The notes: generated by a model not told the origin, from the sequence alone. Positions 43,924 to 53,082 are shown, numbered from the stretch's first letter. The stretch: 64,000 nt of DNA from Parapedobacter tibetensis (GCF_024643205.1 NZ_JAMKQJ010000009.1:1-64000), one strand, 5' to 3'. Made by a program: numbers and translations.

Positions 43924-45120
43924 TTATTCCAGAATGCTTAACCTCCCTTCCTTCAATTTGAATTTTAAACCGCTGGTGCTTTCGATCATGTATAGCACCG
44001 CAGATAGGTTTTTGTTTCTATCAATCCGAGCATATAGGCCTCCGGCCGGTACCGTAGCATAGTCAACCTCCACATCGTACCACCGCTCGACCTGCCGTAA
44101 GACATCTTTCAATTCGACGTCGTTGAACAGAAAATAGCCATTCTTCCAAGCGGCGTAATGGGTAGTATCCACGTCTTCAATCCGCATGGATTGACCGGTG
44201 AGCACCGATTGTTGGCCAGGTCGGATGGTTTTCGCTGATCCGGATTTGGGCATGATGCTAATGCTCCCCTTCACCAGTGTAGTCACCTTGGCTGGCTCGT
44301 TTTCATATGCGTTGACGTTGAATGCTGTCCCAAGTACCTGTACAGATTGGCCGCGGCTTTCCACAATGAATGGCACGGTGGCATTTGGGCTGACCTCGAA
44401 GAACCCTTCGCCATCCAGTTCCACCCGGCGCTCGCCACCGGCGAAGCGGGTGGGGTAGCGCAAGGACGATGCCGCATTGAGCCAGACCTTACTGCCGTCC
44501 GGAAGTTTCACCCTGTATTGCCCCCCATTTGGCGTGGCGATGGTATTGAACGCGGCAGTCCCTTGGATATTATCGCCCGCCTGCACTTCATAGGTAACCA
44601 TATCGTCATCGTCTTTAATGATGTATACACCCTGTTGCTGCGCCAGCAGGCCGCTTCTCGTACTGTCCAGCTCGAGCACGCGGCCATCGGCAAGCCTCAG
44701 TGTGGCTCGGTTACTTCCTGGAAGCGCATCATCACCGTACTGGCTGGTGAGGCTAGGCTGCGCAGTGTCATTCGAAGTATAACGGTAAATGCCGATACCG
44801 ACACCAAGTATTGCGAGGATAGCTGCCGCAACCGACACCCACCGTAGTGGCCTTGCTGTCCGAGCAGTCTTACCGTCTATCTCCAATCTCCGCTTAAATT
44901 CCTTGAGTGCCCCTTCCGTGTCCGTATCATGAAGTTCAGCAATGGCCTCGGCCAGATTGTTTTCGTCCACTATTAGGGCAAACAGCGCCTCGTTGCGTAC
45001 GTTGCGTTTGCGCCAATATTCCAGCACTTCCCGCTCATCATCGGTAAGCGTGCCTTGCATATGCTTCCTGAGCAGTTGTACAATCTTGAAAGCATTATCC
45101 ATACGGTTTTCGAGAGCCAT
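43924..45120 (-). CDS. FecR-family anti-sigma factor
   Basis: 398 residues. A cytoplasmic N-terminus (about 90) that binds the sigma factor, a membrane segment (WVSVAAAILAILGVGIGIYR), a FecR domain (GGQYRVKLPDGSKVWLNAAS) and a C-terminal STN-like DUF4974 (FLFNDVELKDVLRQVERWYD). It holds the ECF sigma factor and releases it when SusC signals through its STN domain. It starts 71 bases after the sigma gene; ATG 45102 is a possible alternative start. Inner membrane. Confidence 0.94.
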   Translation of the reverse strand: MALENRMDNAFKIVQLLRKHMQGTLTDDEREVLEYWRKRNVRNEALFALIVDENNLAEAIAELHDTDTEGALKEFKRRLEIDGKTARTARPLRWVSVAAAILAILGVGIGIYRYTSNDTAQPSLTSQYGDDALPGSNRATLRLADGRVLELDSTRSGLLAQQQGVYIIKDDDDMVTYEVQAGDNIQGTAAFNTIATPNGGQYRVKLPDGSKVWLNAASSLRYPTRFAGGERRVELDGEGFFEVSPNATVPFIVESRGQSVQVLGTAFNVNAYENEPAKVTTLVKGSISIMPKSGSAKTIRPGQQSVLTGQSMRIEDVDTTHYAAWKNGYFLFNDVELKDVLRQVERWYDVEVDYATVPAGGLYARIDRNKNLSAVLYMIESTSGLKFKLKEGRLSILE

Positions 45121-45191
45121 AGCCAGTGATACCTGTTTTTATTATAGAAACAGGAACAACGTGGGTTTTCTCTAAAGGAGGAGGAAAAATT

Positions 45192-45770
45192 TTAAATAAA
45201 AATCAGGAAATGACCAAAACCGCTACCGGAAAGGCGTTTTTTGAGCAGGGAAATGCCGCGTGATTTCTGGTTGTTCACGGTAGAAACGGTGACGCCAAGC
45301 GTCTTTGAAATCTCATTTGCCGAAAGCCCTTCTTCGTAAATCATCTTGATGACCTTCCGACATTGTTCTGGAAGCGTATCGATAACCTCGGATACTTCCC
45401 GCAACACTTCAGCGTAGATAATCTCCGTGACCACCGCATCTTCAGTATCCTTGAAGTCGCCAAGGAATTGATTCTGGTGGGCGGTTCGTACCCTTTCTTT
45501 TTCGATATGGTTAAAACACGCGTTCTTCGTGGCGATGTAAAGAAATGCCTTAATGGAAGAAACCGAATCGAAGTTATCGCACCTATGCCATAGTTTCAGC
45601 ATGGTATCCAATACGATTTCCTCGGCAATCCTCGGTTCATTGACCAAACGCCGGGCGAAAAAGCAGAGCGCAGGATGGAATTGCCTGAATAGGCTGTCAT
45701 AGGCCACTTGATCTCCGTCCTGCAAGCGGTGTAGCAGATCTTTTTCTTCGAAGGCGTTGGGTAAAGCCAA
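45192..45770 (-). CDS. ECF-type RNA polymerase sigma factor
   Basis: 192 residues. Region 2 (EIVLDTMLKLWHR; AFLYIATKNACFNHIEKERV) and region 4 (LPEQCRKVIKMIYEEGLSAN, EISKTLGVTVSTVNNQKSRG) are clear. It pairs with the FecR protein and drives the SusCD locus downstream, probably together with itself. The start at 45770 is followed upstream by an A+T-rich region and the IS30 remnant at 45842. Confidence 0.93.
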   Translation of the reverse strand: MALPNAFEEKDLLHRLQDGDQVAYDSLFRQFHPALCFFARRLVNEPRIAEEIVLDTMLKLWHRCDNFDSVSSIKAFLYIATKNACFNHIEKERVRTAHQNQFLGDFKDTEDAVVTEIIYAEVLREVSEVIDTLPEQCRKVIKMIYEEGLSANEISKTLGVTVSTVNNQKSRGISLLKKRLSGSGFGHFLIFI

Positions 45771-45841
45771 AATATACTGGTTAGTTTCGGCTATAAAATT
45801 AATAATTTTTTAATACGAATGGAAATGAAGGATATATATAG

Positions 45842-45877
45842 GATTCAACTCACTAATGCAACTTTCTTATCTAAATT
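45842..45877 (-). mobile_element. IS30-family 3'-end remnant, second copy
   Basis: The reverse strand reads NNLDKKVALVS and a stop, then GAATC. The 36 bases match those at 16353-16388 with a few changes. It is the last codons plus terminal sequence of an IS30-type transposase. Only this end remains; the rest of the element is absent. It overlaps the last codons of the cyclase gene, so an IS insertion and loss shaped that gene's end. Confidence 0.7.
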
Positions 45878-46977
45878 ATTGCTGTTGAGATTGACGGTTT
45901 TATTGCCATGAGTAAAATTTCTTGTTGTTTGCCTCTTAGTTTTATAACCCCAAGCTGTCGAGAAATAAAATCCTTTTCATAATCCAATATTGCCAATAGA
46001 TCGGACGAAACGATCAGCTCTTCATTAAACGATTTGCATTCTCCTAAAATACGGGAAGTTGTGTTCAAAACATCTCCAGAATAGGTAATGTCTCGCTTAA
46101 TGATTCCTATTTCTCCAGCAACCATCTCTCCACAGTGAATACCTGCTTTAAACGAAGGAATTAGTCCATAACGTCCGATATACTTGTCTTTCTTTTCTTC
46201 TATATCCTTTTTCAAAGCGAAAAAACATTTCAGGCATTGTATATTTTCTATCCCTGCTCTAAATTTCCATACCACAACGACTTCATCCCCTACATACTGA
46301 TAAATATTCCCGTTGTTTTCCAAAATGGGATCTGTGATATCTGCAAAAAAATCTTTGAGCAATGCATGGTAGGCCTCGTTTCCCAAACGCTCGGCGATTG
46401 CTGTAGATGAATTGATATCTAAAAACATGAATATCCGTTCTTCTCTTTTGGGGGTGTTGTATTTGCCTTTGATAATATTCCAAAAAGTATCGGGGCCAAA
46501 CTTACTGTTCATCTGCATTAGCAACTGTGTGACGGCTACGATAAATGACCAAATCAACCCGTTTTTTAATGGATAACCATCAGTTACGAACGCATAGAAC
46601 GCTTCCTTTGAAGCGGGGCTAAACAATGGTTGTCCGGTTTGCAGCGGAACGATGACCGCCGCCATGATAAGGGTGATAATGGCTATTACAAAAACAAAAG
46701 AAATACTCACTACCAATATGGTATATCCATATGGTTTGTCTCTGTATTTTACATTGACATAAAACACCAAAAGACTTCCACCCAATAATGCGCCTACCAA
46801 ACCTGCGCCTACATTTCTCATCACAGAAAGCATAAACGAATAGCTTTCTACTGGACCGTTTGAGATACCTGCATGGAGTATAAGATGATCGTAGATGGCA
46901 ATAACAAAGCCCAACATCATCCATACGATAATGATAATCAGAAGTTGTTTTAGCTTAATTTGTATGCCTTTCTTCAT
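45871..46977 (-). CDS. class III adenylate/guanylate cyclase with four membrane segments
   Basis: 368 residues from the ATG at 46977. Four hydrophobic segments lie in the first 180 residues. The cyclase domain (about 185-350) has the metal-binding Asp in MFLDINSSTAIAERLG, IYQYVGDEVVVVWKF and the DVLNTTSRILGEC helix. The final residues (KPSISTAII) are read from sequence that joins an IS30 end, with the TAG inside it, so the true end may have been replaced. It probably makes cAMP or cGMP under control of a membrane signal. Confidence 0.88.
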   Translation of the reverse strand: MKKGIQIKLKQLLIIIIVWMMLGFVIAIYDHLILHAGISNGPVESYSFMLSVMRNVGAGLVGALLGGSLLVFYVNVKYRDKPYGYTILVVSISFVFVIAIITLIMAAVIVPLQTGQPLFSPASKEAFYAFVTDGYPLKNGLIWSFIVAVTQLLMQMNSKFGPDTFWNIIKGKYNTPKREERIFMFLDINSSTAIAERLGNEAYHALLKDFFADITDPILENNGNIYQYVGDEVVVVWKFRAGIENIQCLKCFFALKKDIEEKKDKYIGRYGLIPSFKAGIHCGEMVAGEIGIIKRDITYSGDVLNTTSRILGECKSFNEELIVSSDLLAILDYEKDFISRQLGVIKLRGKQQEILLMAIKPSISTAII

Positions 46978-47090
46978 AACAAGCATAATTGGATGCAGGG
47001 TAATAGCAAGGCTAATATAATTACTTTTTATTCTTTATTGATAAAATACTTAGCTAGGGAAGTAGTTGTAGGGTGGAATATGTAAAAAAC

Positions 47091-47141
47091 GTCCATGCCA
47101 TAGCGTCTACCAAACCAACTATTGTAGTGCTAGGCATGGAC
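47091..47141 (-). terminator. intrinsic terminator after the endonuclease/phosphatase gene
   Basis: GTCCATGCC (47091-47099) pairs with GGCATGGAC (47133-47141). The stem continues with TAGC/GCTA (47101-47104 with 47129-47132) and CTAC/GTAG (47107-47110 with 47124-47127), about 17 pairs with a 13-base loop. On the minus strand it is followed by GTTTTTT. It lies 58 bases after the stop of the gene at 47199. Confidence 0.75.
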
Positions 47142-47198
47142 AACGCTAAAGTAAGGGGTATACTAGGATGGGACAATACCTATTTTTAGGTATTTGAT

Positions 47199-48149
47199 TC
47201 AAGTCAAAAACTCCGCCCATAGCGGAAAATGGTCGCTAATCCTCCAGGACAGCTGGCTTTCGGGATAATTCCTTGATAATAGCAGCTTGTCTCTGAAATC
47301 ATAAACCCCGCCCCTACCGTACACCATCGAAAGCTCGCCATCGAACCAGGCAATCTGGTCGTAAAAGCTGTATGCCTTTTTGAAAACGGTACGGTCGATA
47401 TCTTGCAAATCGTCCGGTACATGCAACCCCCGTGAAATAAATGCTTCATACGTTGGGTCGCCTGCTTTCACGATATTGAAATCCCCCAGTGTGATAAGAC
47501 TGTGATTCCACTTATGCAGATCATCCGCCCAATCACGTATCCACTCGGCAATGGCTCGAAGTTCCGGTATCCGGCTTGCCGATGTACCATAAAGCACGTG
47601 GAGAGTGAGCAACACGAACGTTTTGCCGCCTGCAAGAAAGCTCACACCATAAGGTGTCCTTGCAAACTGTCGTTCGAGCGCATGGTTGCCGATAGCTTTG
47701 TTTGCGTGCAATACATCATCTGGTATGACAATTTCGCAGGCAAGGCCAGATAGTTTCACTTTCCTTGAATCGAACAAAAATGCCAGCCGCTCATCGTTAC
47801 CCGGATTGCCTTTCGTCACATCCGTCATTAAAAAGCTCCAATGCGGTCCCAGCAACTTGAGCGCATGACGCAGCGCTTTCAATTCGCCTTTGACTTCCTG
47901 CACGGCAATGATATCGAAACGTTTCAGTACCTCCACAATGCAAAGCAGGCTGTGCAGGTCACGCTTTGGGCTTTGGCTATCTGTAGCCTCCCATTCTTCG
48001 GTAAGCCCACCGAAGGCACGGATGTTCCAAGTGCAGATCAGGATATTCTTATCCAGTTTCTTCGCGGGTATTCGCTCATCCAGATCCGCAGCGAGGACGT
48101 TGAACTCTTCTCGTATTTCCTGTGGGGGTGTATCCGTAATTTTAGGCAT
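47199..48149 (-). CDS. endonuclease/exonuclease/phosphatase family protein
   Basis: 316 residues from the ATG at 48149. An earlier start at 48233 would overlap the YjbR gene. The family motifs are present: TWNIRAFGG, IAVQEVKGE with the metal Glu, LLTLHVLYG, SLITLGDFNIV (Asp-x-Asn) and a closing ISDHFPLWAEF (Asp-His). Such phosphodiesterases cut DNA, RNA or phosphoinositides; the substrate is not predictable. There is no signal peptide, so the protein is cytoplasmic. A strong terminator follows. Confidence 0.88.
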   Translation of the reverse strand: MPKITDTPPQEIREEFNVLAADLDERIPAKKLDKNILICTWNIRAFGGLTEEWEATDSQSPKRDLHSLLCIVEVLKRFDIIAVQEVKGELKALRHALKLLGPHWSFLMTDVTKGNPGNDERLAFLFDSRKVKLSGLACEIVIPDDVLHANKAIGNHALERQFARTPYGVSFLAGGKTFVLLTLHVLYGTSASRIPELRAIAEWIRDWADDLHKWNHSLITLGDFNIVKAGDPTYEAFISRGLHVPDDLQDIDRTVFKKAYSFYDQIAWFDGELSMVYGRGGVYDFRDKLLLSRNYPESQLSWRISDHFPLWAEFLT

Positions 48150-48171
48150 GACAAAGGTTTTAAGATGGGTT

Positions 48172-48504
48172 TTATTGCTTTTTCTTTGGTTTAACCTTGA
48201 ATACATCCTTGTAAGCAGTATCCAAGGCATCAAGCATCAGCTCATGGGGGATCTTTTGGAGCTCAAAGGTTGTCCAACCTTGTTGCCCCCATTTATTAGG
48301 GATGGGATAAATTGCCCCCTTACCAAACGAACAAAAGGCAGATTGGTCGGCCTCGGGCAACTTTAGGTTGGCTGTACCGCTCTCCTCATGCAAGGAAGCA
48401 AAAATCCTTTTGTTTTCTACCTTGAAGGCTGCTCTGTCAAAATGGGGATTTTCAATTGTCCCAGGAAAGGATAGCGCCAGGTCCCTGAATGCTCTTGTTG
48501 TCAT
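48172..48504 (-). CDS. MmcQ/YjbR-family protein
   Basis: 110 residues. The family layout is clear: ALSFPGTIENPHFDRAAFKV, then KRIFASLHEES, a hydrophobic strand, and the closing WTTFELQKIPHELMLDALDT helix. YjbR proteins fold like a double-wing and are thought to bind DNA, though proof is slim. The tail is KPKKKQ, basic. It lies 22 bases before the endonuclease gene and may be in the same unit. Confidence 0.88.
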   Translation of the reverse strand: MTTRAFRDLALSFPGTIENPHFDRAAFKVENKRIFASLHEESGTANLKLPEADQSAFCSFGKGAIYPIPNKWGQQGWTTFELQKIPHELMLDALDTAYKDVFKVKPKKKQ

Positions 48505-48668
48505 CTTGGCTGAATGTTGGTTATCATCAAACTTAACTAATATTTCTTTTTTTCACAAGCGTTATTTTTTTTGGTTTTCATACAACCGTTGCAAAAAATG
48601 AAAATTTTTTGAAATGTTTTCGACCCTTATTCGTCTATATCATTAAGCGGCAAACAGAATTATGTTCA

Positions 48669-49229
48669 ATGGCATATGTAATGATCGATGAAAAGCAAAG
48701 TAAAATCTCAATAACTATCAAATCTTATGGAAAGGGGTTGCTTAGCTTTATTAGAAAACGGGTGAGTAATGATGCCGATGCCGAGGATGTGCTGCAAGAT
48801 GTCTGGTACCGGTTGAGTTCAATCATTAATTCGCAGCCGGTTGAACAAATTGGGGCTTGGCTTTATCGGGTGGCAAAGAATAGGATCATTGATAAACACC
48901 GGAAAAAAACGGAATTGCCATGGCAGGATAGGGAAAATGATGATGAGAATAGTCTTGGGTTTGGCGATGTATTTGCCATAGCCGATAGCAATCCCGAAAC
49001 GGAATATCAGGAACGCATGGTATGGCAGCAGCTCCACTTAGCCTTGGATGAGTTGCCGCCCGAACAAAGAAATGTGTTTGTGTGGCATGAATTGGAAGGG
49101 ACACCATTTGCCGAGATTGCCGCCATGACCGGAGAACCGGTGGGCAAATTGATTTCTCGAAAACGTTATGCTGTGTTGCACTTGAGAAAACGGATGAAAG
49201 TTTATTATGATGAATTAGTTGATAGATAA
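48669..49229 (+). CDS. ECF-type RNA polymerase sigma factor
   Basis: 186 residues from the ATG at 48669; MIDEKQ at 48681 is an alternative. Region 2 (ADAEDVLQDVWYRLSSIINS; EQIGAWLYRVAKNRIIDKHR) and region 4 (ELPPEQRNVFVWHELEGTPF, AEIAAMTGEPVGKLISRKRY) are intact. No FecR gene follows. Instead it is followed by a small membrane protein and an 74-residue protein, so its control may run through these. The upstream 160 bases hold CGACCCTTATTCGTCTA, a possible autoregulated promoter. Confidence 0.9.
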   Translation: MAYVMIDEKQSKISITIKSYGKGLLSFIRKRVSNDADAEDVLQDVWYRLSSIINSQPVEQIGAWLYRVAKNRIIDKHRKKTELPWQDRENDDENSLGFGDVFAIADSNPETEYQERMVWQQLHLALDELPPEQRNVFVWHELEGTPFAEIAAMTGEPVGKLISRKRYAVLHLRKRMKVYYDELVDR

Positions 49230-49238
49230 ATACAGAAA

Positions 49239-49619
49239 ATGATGAAAAGGATGTATAGAAGTAAAATGCGATTTATTGTCATCCCCATATTGGGTGTTGC
49301 TTTCGTGTTTTTGGTGAGCTACCTGGTAATGTTTTTATGGAATTATACGTTGCCAGAACTATTTGACGTAAGAACTATAAACCTATGGCAATCCATGGCG
49401 CTGTTCGTATTATGTAAAATCCTCTTCGGTTTTGGAAAGGGGGGGCCTAGAGGAGGTGGCCCGCCATGGATGAGAAAATCTGGATACAGAAAGTCTAGTG
49501 GACTGAATGAAGAGGAAAGAGAAAAAATGAAAACCTATATGCGTTCCAAATGGTGTGATTGGGATGACCCTACGTTAGCGGCAGACAAAAACGACAATAT
49601 TGAAAATCATGAAAAATAA
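49239..49619 (+). CDS. small membrane protein of unknown function
   Basis: 126 residues. Two hydrophobic segments near 10-35 and 48-65 are followed by a Gly/Pro-rich linker (GFGKGGPRGGGPPWMRKSGY) and a charged tail (LNEEEREKMKTYMRSKWCDW). It starts ten bases after the sigma factor stop and ends eight bases before the next ORF, so the three genes form one operon. It could be a membrane anchor that restrains the sigma factor, which is an inference from position only. Confidence 0.7.
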   Translation: MMKRMYRSKMRFIVIPILGVAFVFLVSYLVMFLWNYTLPELFDVRTINLWQSMALFVLCKILFGFGKGGPRGGGPPWMRKSGYRKSSGLNEEEREKMKTYMRSKWCDWDDPTLAADKNDNIENHEK

Positions 49620-49626
49620 ATGAGTC

Positions 49627-49851
49627 ATGGATCAAATATTCATATTCAAAACAAACGTAAGTGCCCAGGAGCAAGTACAAAAGGTAGCGGCCTTATTGGG
49701 GTCGATGACGTTGATCAAACAATGGAATTTCGATTTGGAAGACTGCGACCGGGTTTTAAGGGTAGTTTCTTTAAATCTGCAACCCGCATTGATTGAAAAT
49801 CTGCTTCGACAAGAAGGCATAGACTGCGAACATATGGAATACCAATTATAA
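49627..49851 (+). CDS. 74-residue protein, possible ferredoxin-like fold
   Basis: The protein begins MDQIFIFKTNVSAQEQVQKV and ends EGIDCEHMEYQL. Its beta-alpha-beta-beta-alpha-beta pattern with AALLGSMTLIKQWNFDLEDC recalls a heavy-metal-associated or ACT-like domain without the CxxC site. It belongs to the sigma factor operon. No function recognised. Confidence 0.65.
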   Translation: MDQIFIFKTNVSAQEQVQKVAALLGSMTLIKQWNFDLEDCDRVLRVVSLNLQPALIENLLRQEGIDCEHMEYQL

Positions 49852-50124
49852 TTGGTTATCTCCATTGCCCTAAGAATTTATATTGATTTACCGAGCCAGT
49901 GATATTATTGGGCTATTGCGATATGGAATCCTTTCCATATTTCCATTATAGTCGAGGAAGCGTTGCTTGATTCGCGAATCCCATAGCATTGAAGAAAGCT
50001 GTTTGTAAACATCCATACAAGGTGTGATCGCTACCGAGTGGCGTGTGTAAAATTTTCGATTTAATCTCCTAAAAATTCCTGAATCGGATTTTTTATAGTA
50101 GGTTTGCACACTTTTAGCATTTAA

Positions 50125-51132
50125 ATGTTTACACCAGAAACGCTTAAGAAGGAACTTAACGCCCCAAAACATATTGTTGTCACCACGCACCATAAACCTG
50201 ATGGGGATGCATTGGGTTCATCATTGGCAATTTACCATTGGTTGAAAGCAAAAGGCCATGTCGTATATGTCATCGTGCCTTCGGATTTCCCCATTTTCTT
50301 TGACTGGCTACCAGGTAGACAGGATGTGAAGATATACATGGAAGATAAATCAGCGAATGATGCATTGATTGCTGATGCCGATATGATTTTCTGTTTGGAT
50401 TTCAATGGGCTTGCCCGTATCAACGCCATGGAACAGGCCGTGAGAAGCGCTGCGGGAACCAAGATCATGATTGACCATCATTTAGAGCCGGAAGGCTTTG
50501 ATGACTACCGGCATTGGGACAGTGGTGCGGCTGCATCTGCTCAGTTGGTCTATGATTTCATCGTCGATGTGATGGACGATCACCAAGCCATCACCCTGGA
50601 TATGGCTACTTGCCTATATACGGGAATCATGACAGACACAGGCTCTTTCCGTTTCCGAACCACCACATCATCGGTGCATTCGATTGTAGCCGATCTCATC
50701 ACGCTGGGTGCCAAAAATTGGGAAATCCATGAGCATGTATACAACAGCTTTTCGGAAAACCACTTGAAATTCCTAGGGTTTTGCTTATTGAACAGGCTGG
50801 AAGTGCTGCATGAATATCATACGGCACTATTCAGCATTTCCCGGCAGGACCTCAACCGCTTCCAAACAACTACAGGCGATACGGAAGGATTGGTAAACTA
50901 CGCGTTGGCCATCAGTGGCATGAAGCTTGCCGCACTTATCATCGATCGCACAGAGCAAGTAAAACTTTCCCTGCGATCTGTTGGGGATTTTCCATGCAAT
51001 GAGGTTTGTAAAAAATATTTCAACGGCGGAGGGCATCGCAATGCCTCGGGAGGTAATTCTAATGAGCCTCTGGACAAAGTGGTTGAGCAATTCAAATCGA
51101 TATTGCCGGAATATAAAGAACGTTTAACATAA
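50125..51132 (+). CDS. nrnA: DHH-family nanoRNase/pAp phosphatase
   Basis: 335 residues. DHH motifs: TTHHKPDGDALGSSLAIYHW (N-terminal His and DGD), FCLDFNG, MIDHHLEPEGFDDY, and the DHHA1 closing FNGGGHRNASGG. The pattern matches NrnA, which degrades 2-5-nucleotide RNA and dephosphorylates pAp. It is cytoplasmic. The gene is 21 bases before the FKBP gene. The 270 bases before it hold no recognised gene. Confidence 0.93.
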   Translation: MFTPETLKKELNAPKHIVVTTHHKPDGDALGSSLAIYHWLKAKGHVVYVIVPSDFPIFFDWLPGRQDVKIYMEDKSANDALIADADMIFCLDFNGLARINAMEQAVRSAAGTKIMIDHHLEPEGFDDYRHWDSGAAASAQLVYDFIVDVMDDHQAITLDMATCLYTGIMTDTGSFRFRTTTSSVHSIVADLITLGAKNWEIHEHVYNSFSENHLKFLGFCLLNRLEVLHEYHTALFSISRQDLNRFQTTTGDTEGLVNYALAISGMKLAALIIDRTEQVKLSLRSVGDFPCNEVCKKYFNGGGHRNASGGNSNEPLDKVVEQFKSILPEYKERLT

Positions 51133-51153
51133 TAATTAATCACACAAAAAAAA

Positions 51154-52113
51154 ATGAAGAAATCACTTTTAATTTTAGGACTTGCAGTGTTGGTTTTGAC
51201 CGGCGCATGCCAGCAATTCAAAACCGATGAAGGGGGCTTGCAATACAAAATTGCAAAAGATAATGGGCAGCCGAAAGCACAATCAGGCGACTTGCTTTCT
51301 GTGGAGATGACGGTAACCACCGACCGGGACTCGGTGCTTTCAAGTACATATAAAATAGGGCTTCCACAAATTATCAATATTGCACCAGACACAATCCCCG
51401 GATTGTATGCCGGCGATTATAACTCCATGTTCAAGATGCTCGGCGAAGGCGATAGCGCTGTGTTTAAGCTTGACCTGGACACCATGGCTGCCAAAACCAT
51501 GCAGCCCAAACCCGAGTTTGCGGACAAGTTTGTCACGTTCAACGTGAAAGTAAATAAGCATTTCAAAAAGGGTGAGCTGACCGATAGCGCATTGTATGCC
51601 GAGGTAAATACGTATTTCGACGGCGAAATCGAAAAACTGAAATTGGCCGAAGAGAGCAAAATCGACAATTACATCAAAAAGAATAACCTGGAACCGACGA
51701 AAACGGCTTCCGGACTGCAATACATCATCACCGAGGAGGGTACAGGCGAAAAGCCTGCAGCCGGCGATACGGTGCAGGTAAATTACACCGGTACGCTGAT
51801 CAGCAGCGGGGAGGTATTCGATACCTCTATTAAGGAAGTGGCCGAAAAGAGCAACATCTATAATGCCATGCGTCCCTACGAGCCAGCTAAATTCGCCATC
51901 GGTGTACGCCAGGTTATCCCCGGATGGGATGAAGGCTTATTACTAATGGCCAAGGGAAGCAAGGCCAAATTAATTGTCCCTTCTGAATTGGGATATGGTG
52001 AACGCGGAGACGGACGGGGAGTCATACCCCCATTCGCACCATTGATATTCGACGTCGAATTAGTCGACGTCCTGAAATCCAAACCAGCGGAGCAGGACAG
52101 CACAGCAAACTAA
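51154..52113 (+). CDS. FKBP-type peptidyl-prolyl isomerase lipoprotein
   Basis: 319 residues. A lipobox signal (LAVLVLTGAC), an N-terminal region (about 25-175) of degenerate FKBP-like sequence, and a C-terminal FKBP domain (KPAAGDTVQVNYTGTLISSG; VIPGWDEGLLLMAKGSKAKL; LGYGERGDGRGVIPPFAPLI). Active-site aromatic and Asp residues appear intact. It probably helps fold outer-membrane or surface proteins in the periplasm. A strong terminator follows. Confidence 0.93.
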   Translation: MKKSLLILGLAVLVLTGACQQFKTDEGGLQYKIAKDNGQPKAQSGDLLSVEMTVTTDRDSVLSSTYKIGLPQIINIAPDTIPGLYAGDYNSMFKMLGEGDSAVFKLDLDTMAAKTMQPKPEFADKFVTFNVKVNKHFKKGELTDSALYAEVNTYFDGEIEKLKLAEESKIDNYIKKNNLEPTKTASGLQYIITEEGTGEKPAAGDTVQVNYTGTLISSGEVFDTSIKEVAEKSNIYNAMRPYEPAKFAIGVRQVIPGWDEGLLLMAKGSKAKLIVPSELGYGERGDGRGVIPPFAPLIFDVELVDVLKSKPAEQDSTAN

Positions 52114-52119
52114 ATGACA

Positions 52120-52157
52120 GAACGCCTTCCCTAAAAATACGGAAGGCGTTCTTGTTT
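52120..52157 (+). terminator. intrinsic terminator after the FKBP gene
   Basis: GAACGCCTTCC (52120-52130) pairs exactly with GGAAGGCGTTC (52141-52151), an 11-pair stem with a 10-base loop, followed by TTGTTTT. It lies seven bases after the FKBP stop. Confidence 0.85.
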
Positions 52158-52267
52158 TGACTATATTTCGCCTTGAACACAAAAGAAAATTAATGTTTGT
52201 GAAAAAAATCAAGTTTATCTAAGTTTGTCTCTTACCTTCTTGGTCAATTCAATATAGCTAACACAAC

Positions 52268-53047
52268 ATGGCACATCAGGCACCGTTAACCGATACGCAC
52301 ACCCATATCTATTACCTATATGGCTCTCCGGAATTGGATATTCAAATGCACCGGTGTTTCGATAATGGTGTACAACGCCTTCTCCTGCCCAATGTAGATA
52401 GCGAATCCATCCCAAAAGTACTCGGTACAGTCGCTGCCTATCCACACAACTGCTATGCCATGATGGGCCTACACCCCTGTGATGTGAAGGTAAACTATCC
52501 CGATGAGCTAGCCATCATCGAGAAAACCATTTCCGAAAATAAGGTCTATGCCATCGGCGAAATCGGTATCGACCTCTATTGGGATAAAACAACATTACCC
52601 CTACAGCAAGAGGCATTCCGCATACAGGCCAATTGGGCTAAAGAGCTCCGTCTGCCAGTTTCCATCCACTGCCGGGACGCCTTTGACGAACTTTTCCAAT
52701 TACTGGACGACGTGCAAGATGGACGGTTGACCGGCGTGCTGCATTGTTTTACTGGAAATATGGAACAGGCCCAACGTACCATTGACCTAGGCCTTTACTT
52801 GGGTATCGGCGGCGTAGTCACGTACAAAAATGCTGGACTTGATAAGGTAGTGGCTGAGCTCGACCTCAAACACATCGTATTGGAAACCGATGCGCCTTAC
52901 CTATCACCGGTACCTTACCGTGGAAAGCGGAATGAGAGCAGTTACCTATTGTATATTGCGCAAAAAATCGCAGATTTGCACGGAATCACGTTGGAAGCTG
53001 TAACGGCAACAACCACGGAAAACGCTACGCAAGTTTTTGGGGTATAA
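52268..53047 (+). CDS. TatD-family metal-dependent hydrolase
   Basis: 259 residues: DTHTHIYY (HxH), AIGEIGIDLYWDKT (metal Glu), SIHCRDAFDEL, VLHCFTGNMEQAQ and LETDAPYLSPVPYRGK (Asp). These are all the metal ligands of TatD deoxyribonucleases. The next gene, asparaginase, starts 35 bases on. Cytoplasmic; probably a DNase or D-aminoacyl-tRNA deacylase-like activity. Confidence 0.93.
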   Translation: MAHQAPLTDTHTHIYYLYGSPELDIQMHRCFDNGVQRLLLPNVDSESIPKVLGTVAAYPHNCYAMMGLHPCDVKVNYPDELAIIEKTISENKVYAIGEIGIDLYWDKTTLPLQQEAFRIQANWAKELRLPVSIHCRDAFDELFQLLDDVQDGRLTGVLHCFTGNMEQAQRTIDLGLYLGIGGVVTYKNAGLDKVVAELDLKHIVLETDAPYLSPVPYRGKRNESSYLLYIAQKIADLHGITLEAVTATTTENATQVFGV

Positions 53048-53082
53048 ATCTCACCAAAAGGCGTGCAACTAAAGCTAACTGG

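Noticed and set aside
48583..48640. ECF-type -35/-10 pair (AACC and CGTC) before the sigma factor gene
   Set aside because: The two elements are about 44 bases apart, far beyond the 15-17 bases needed.
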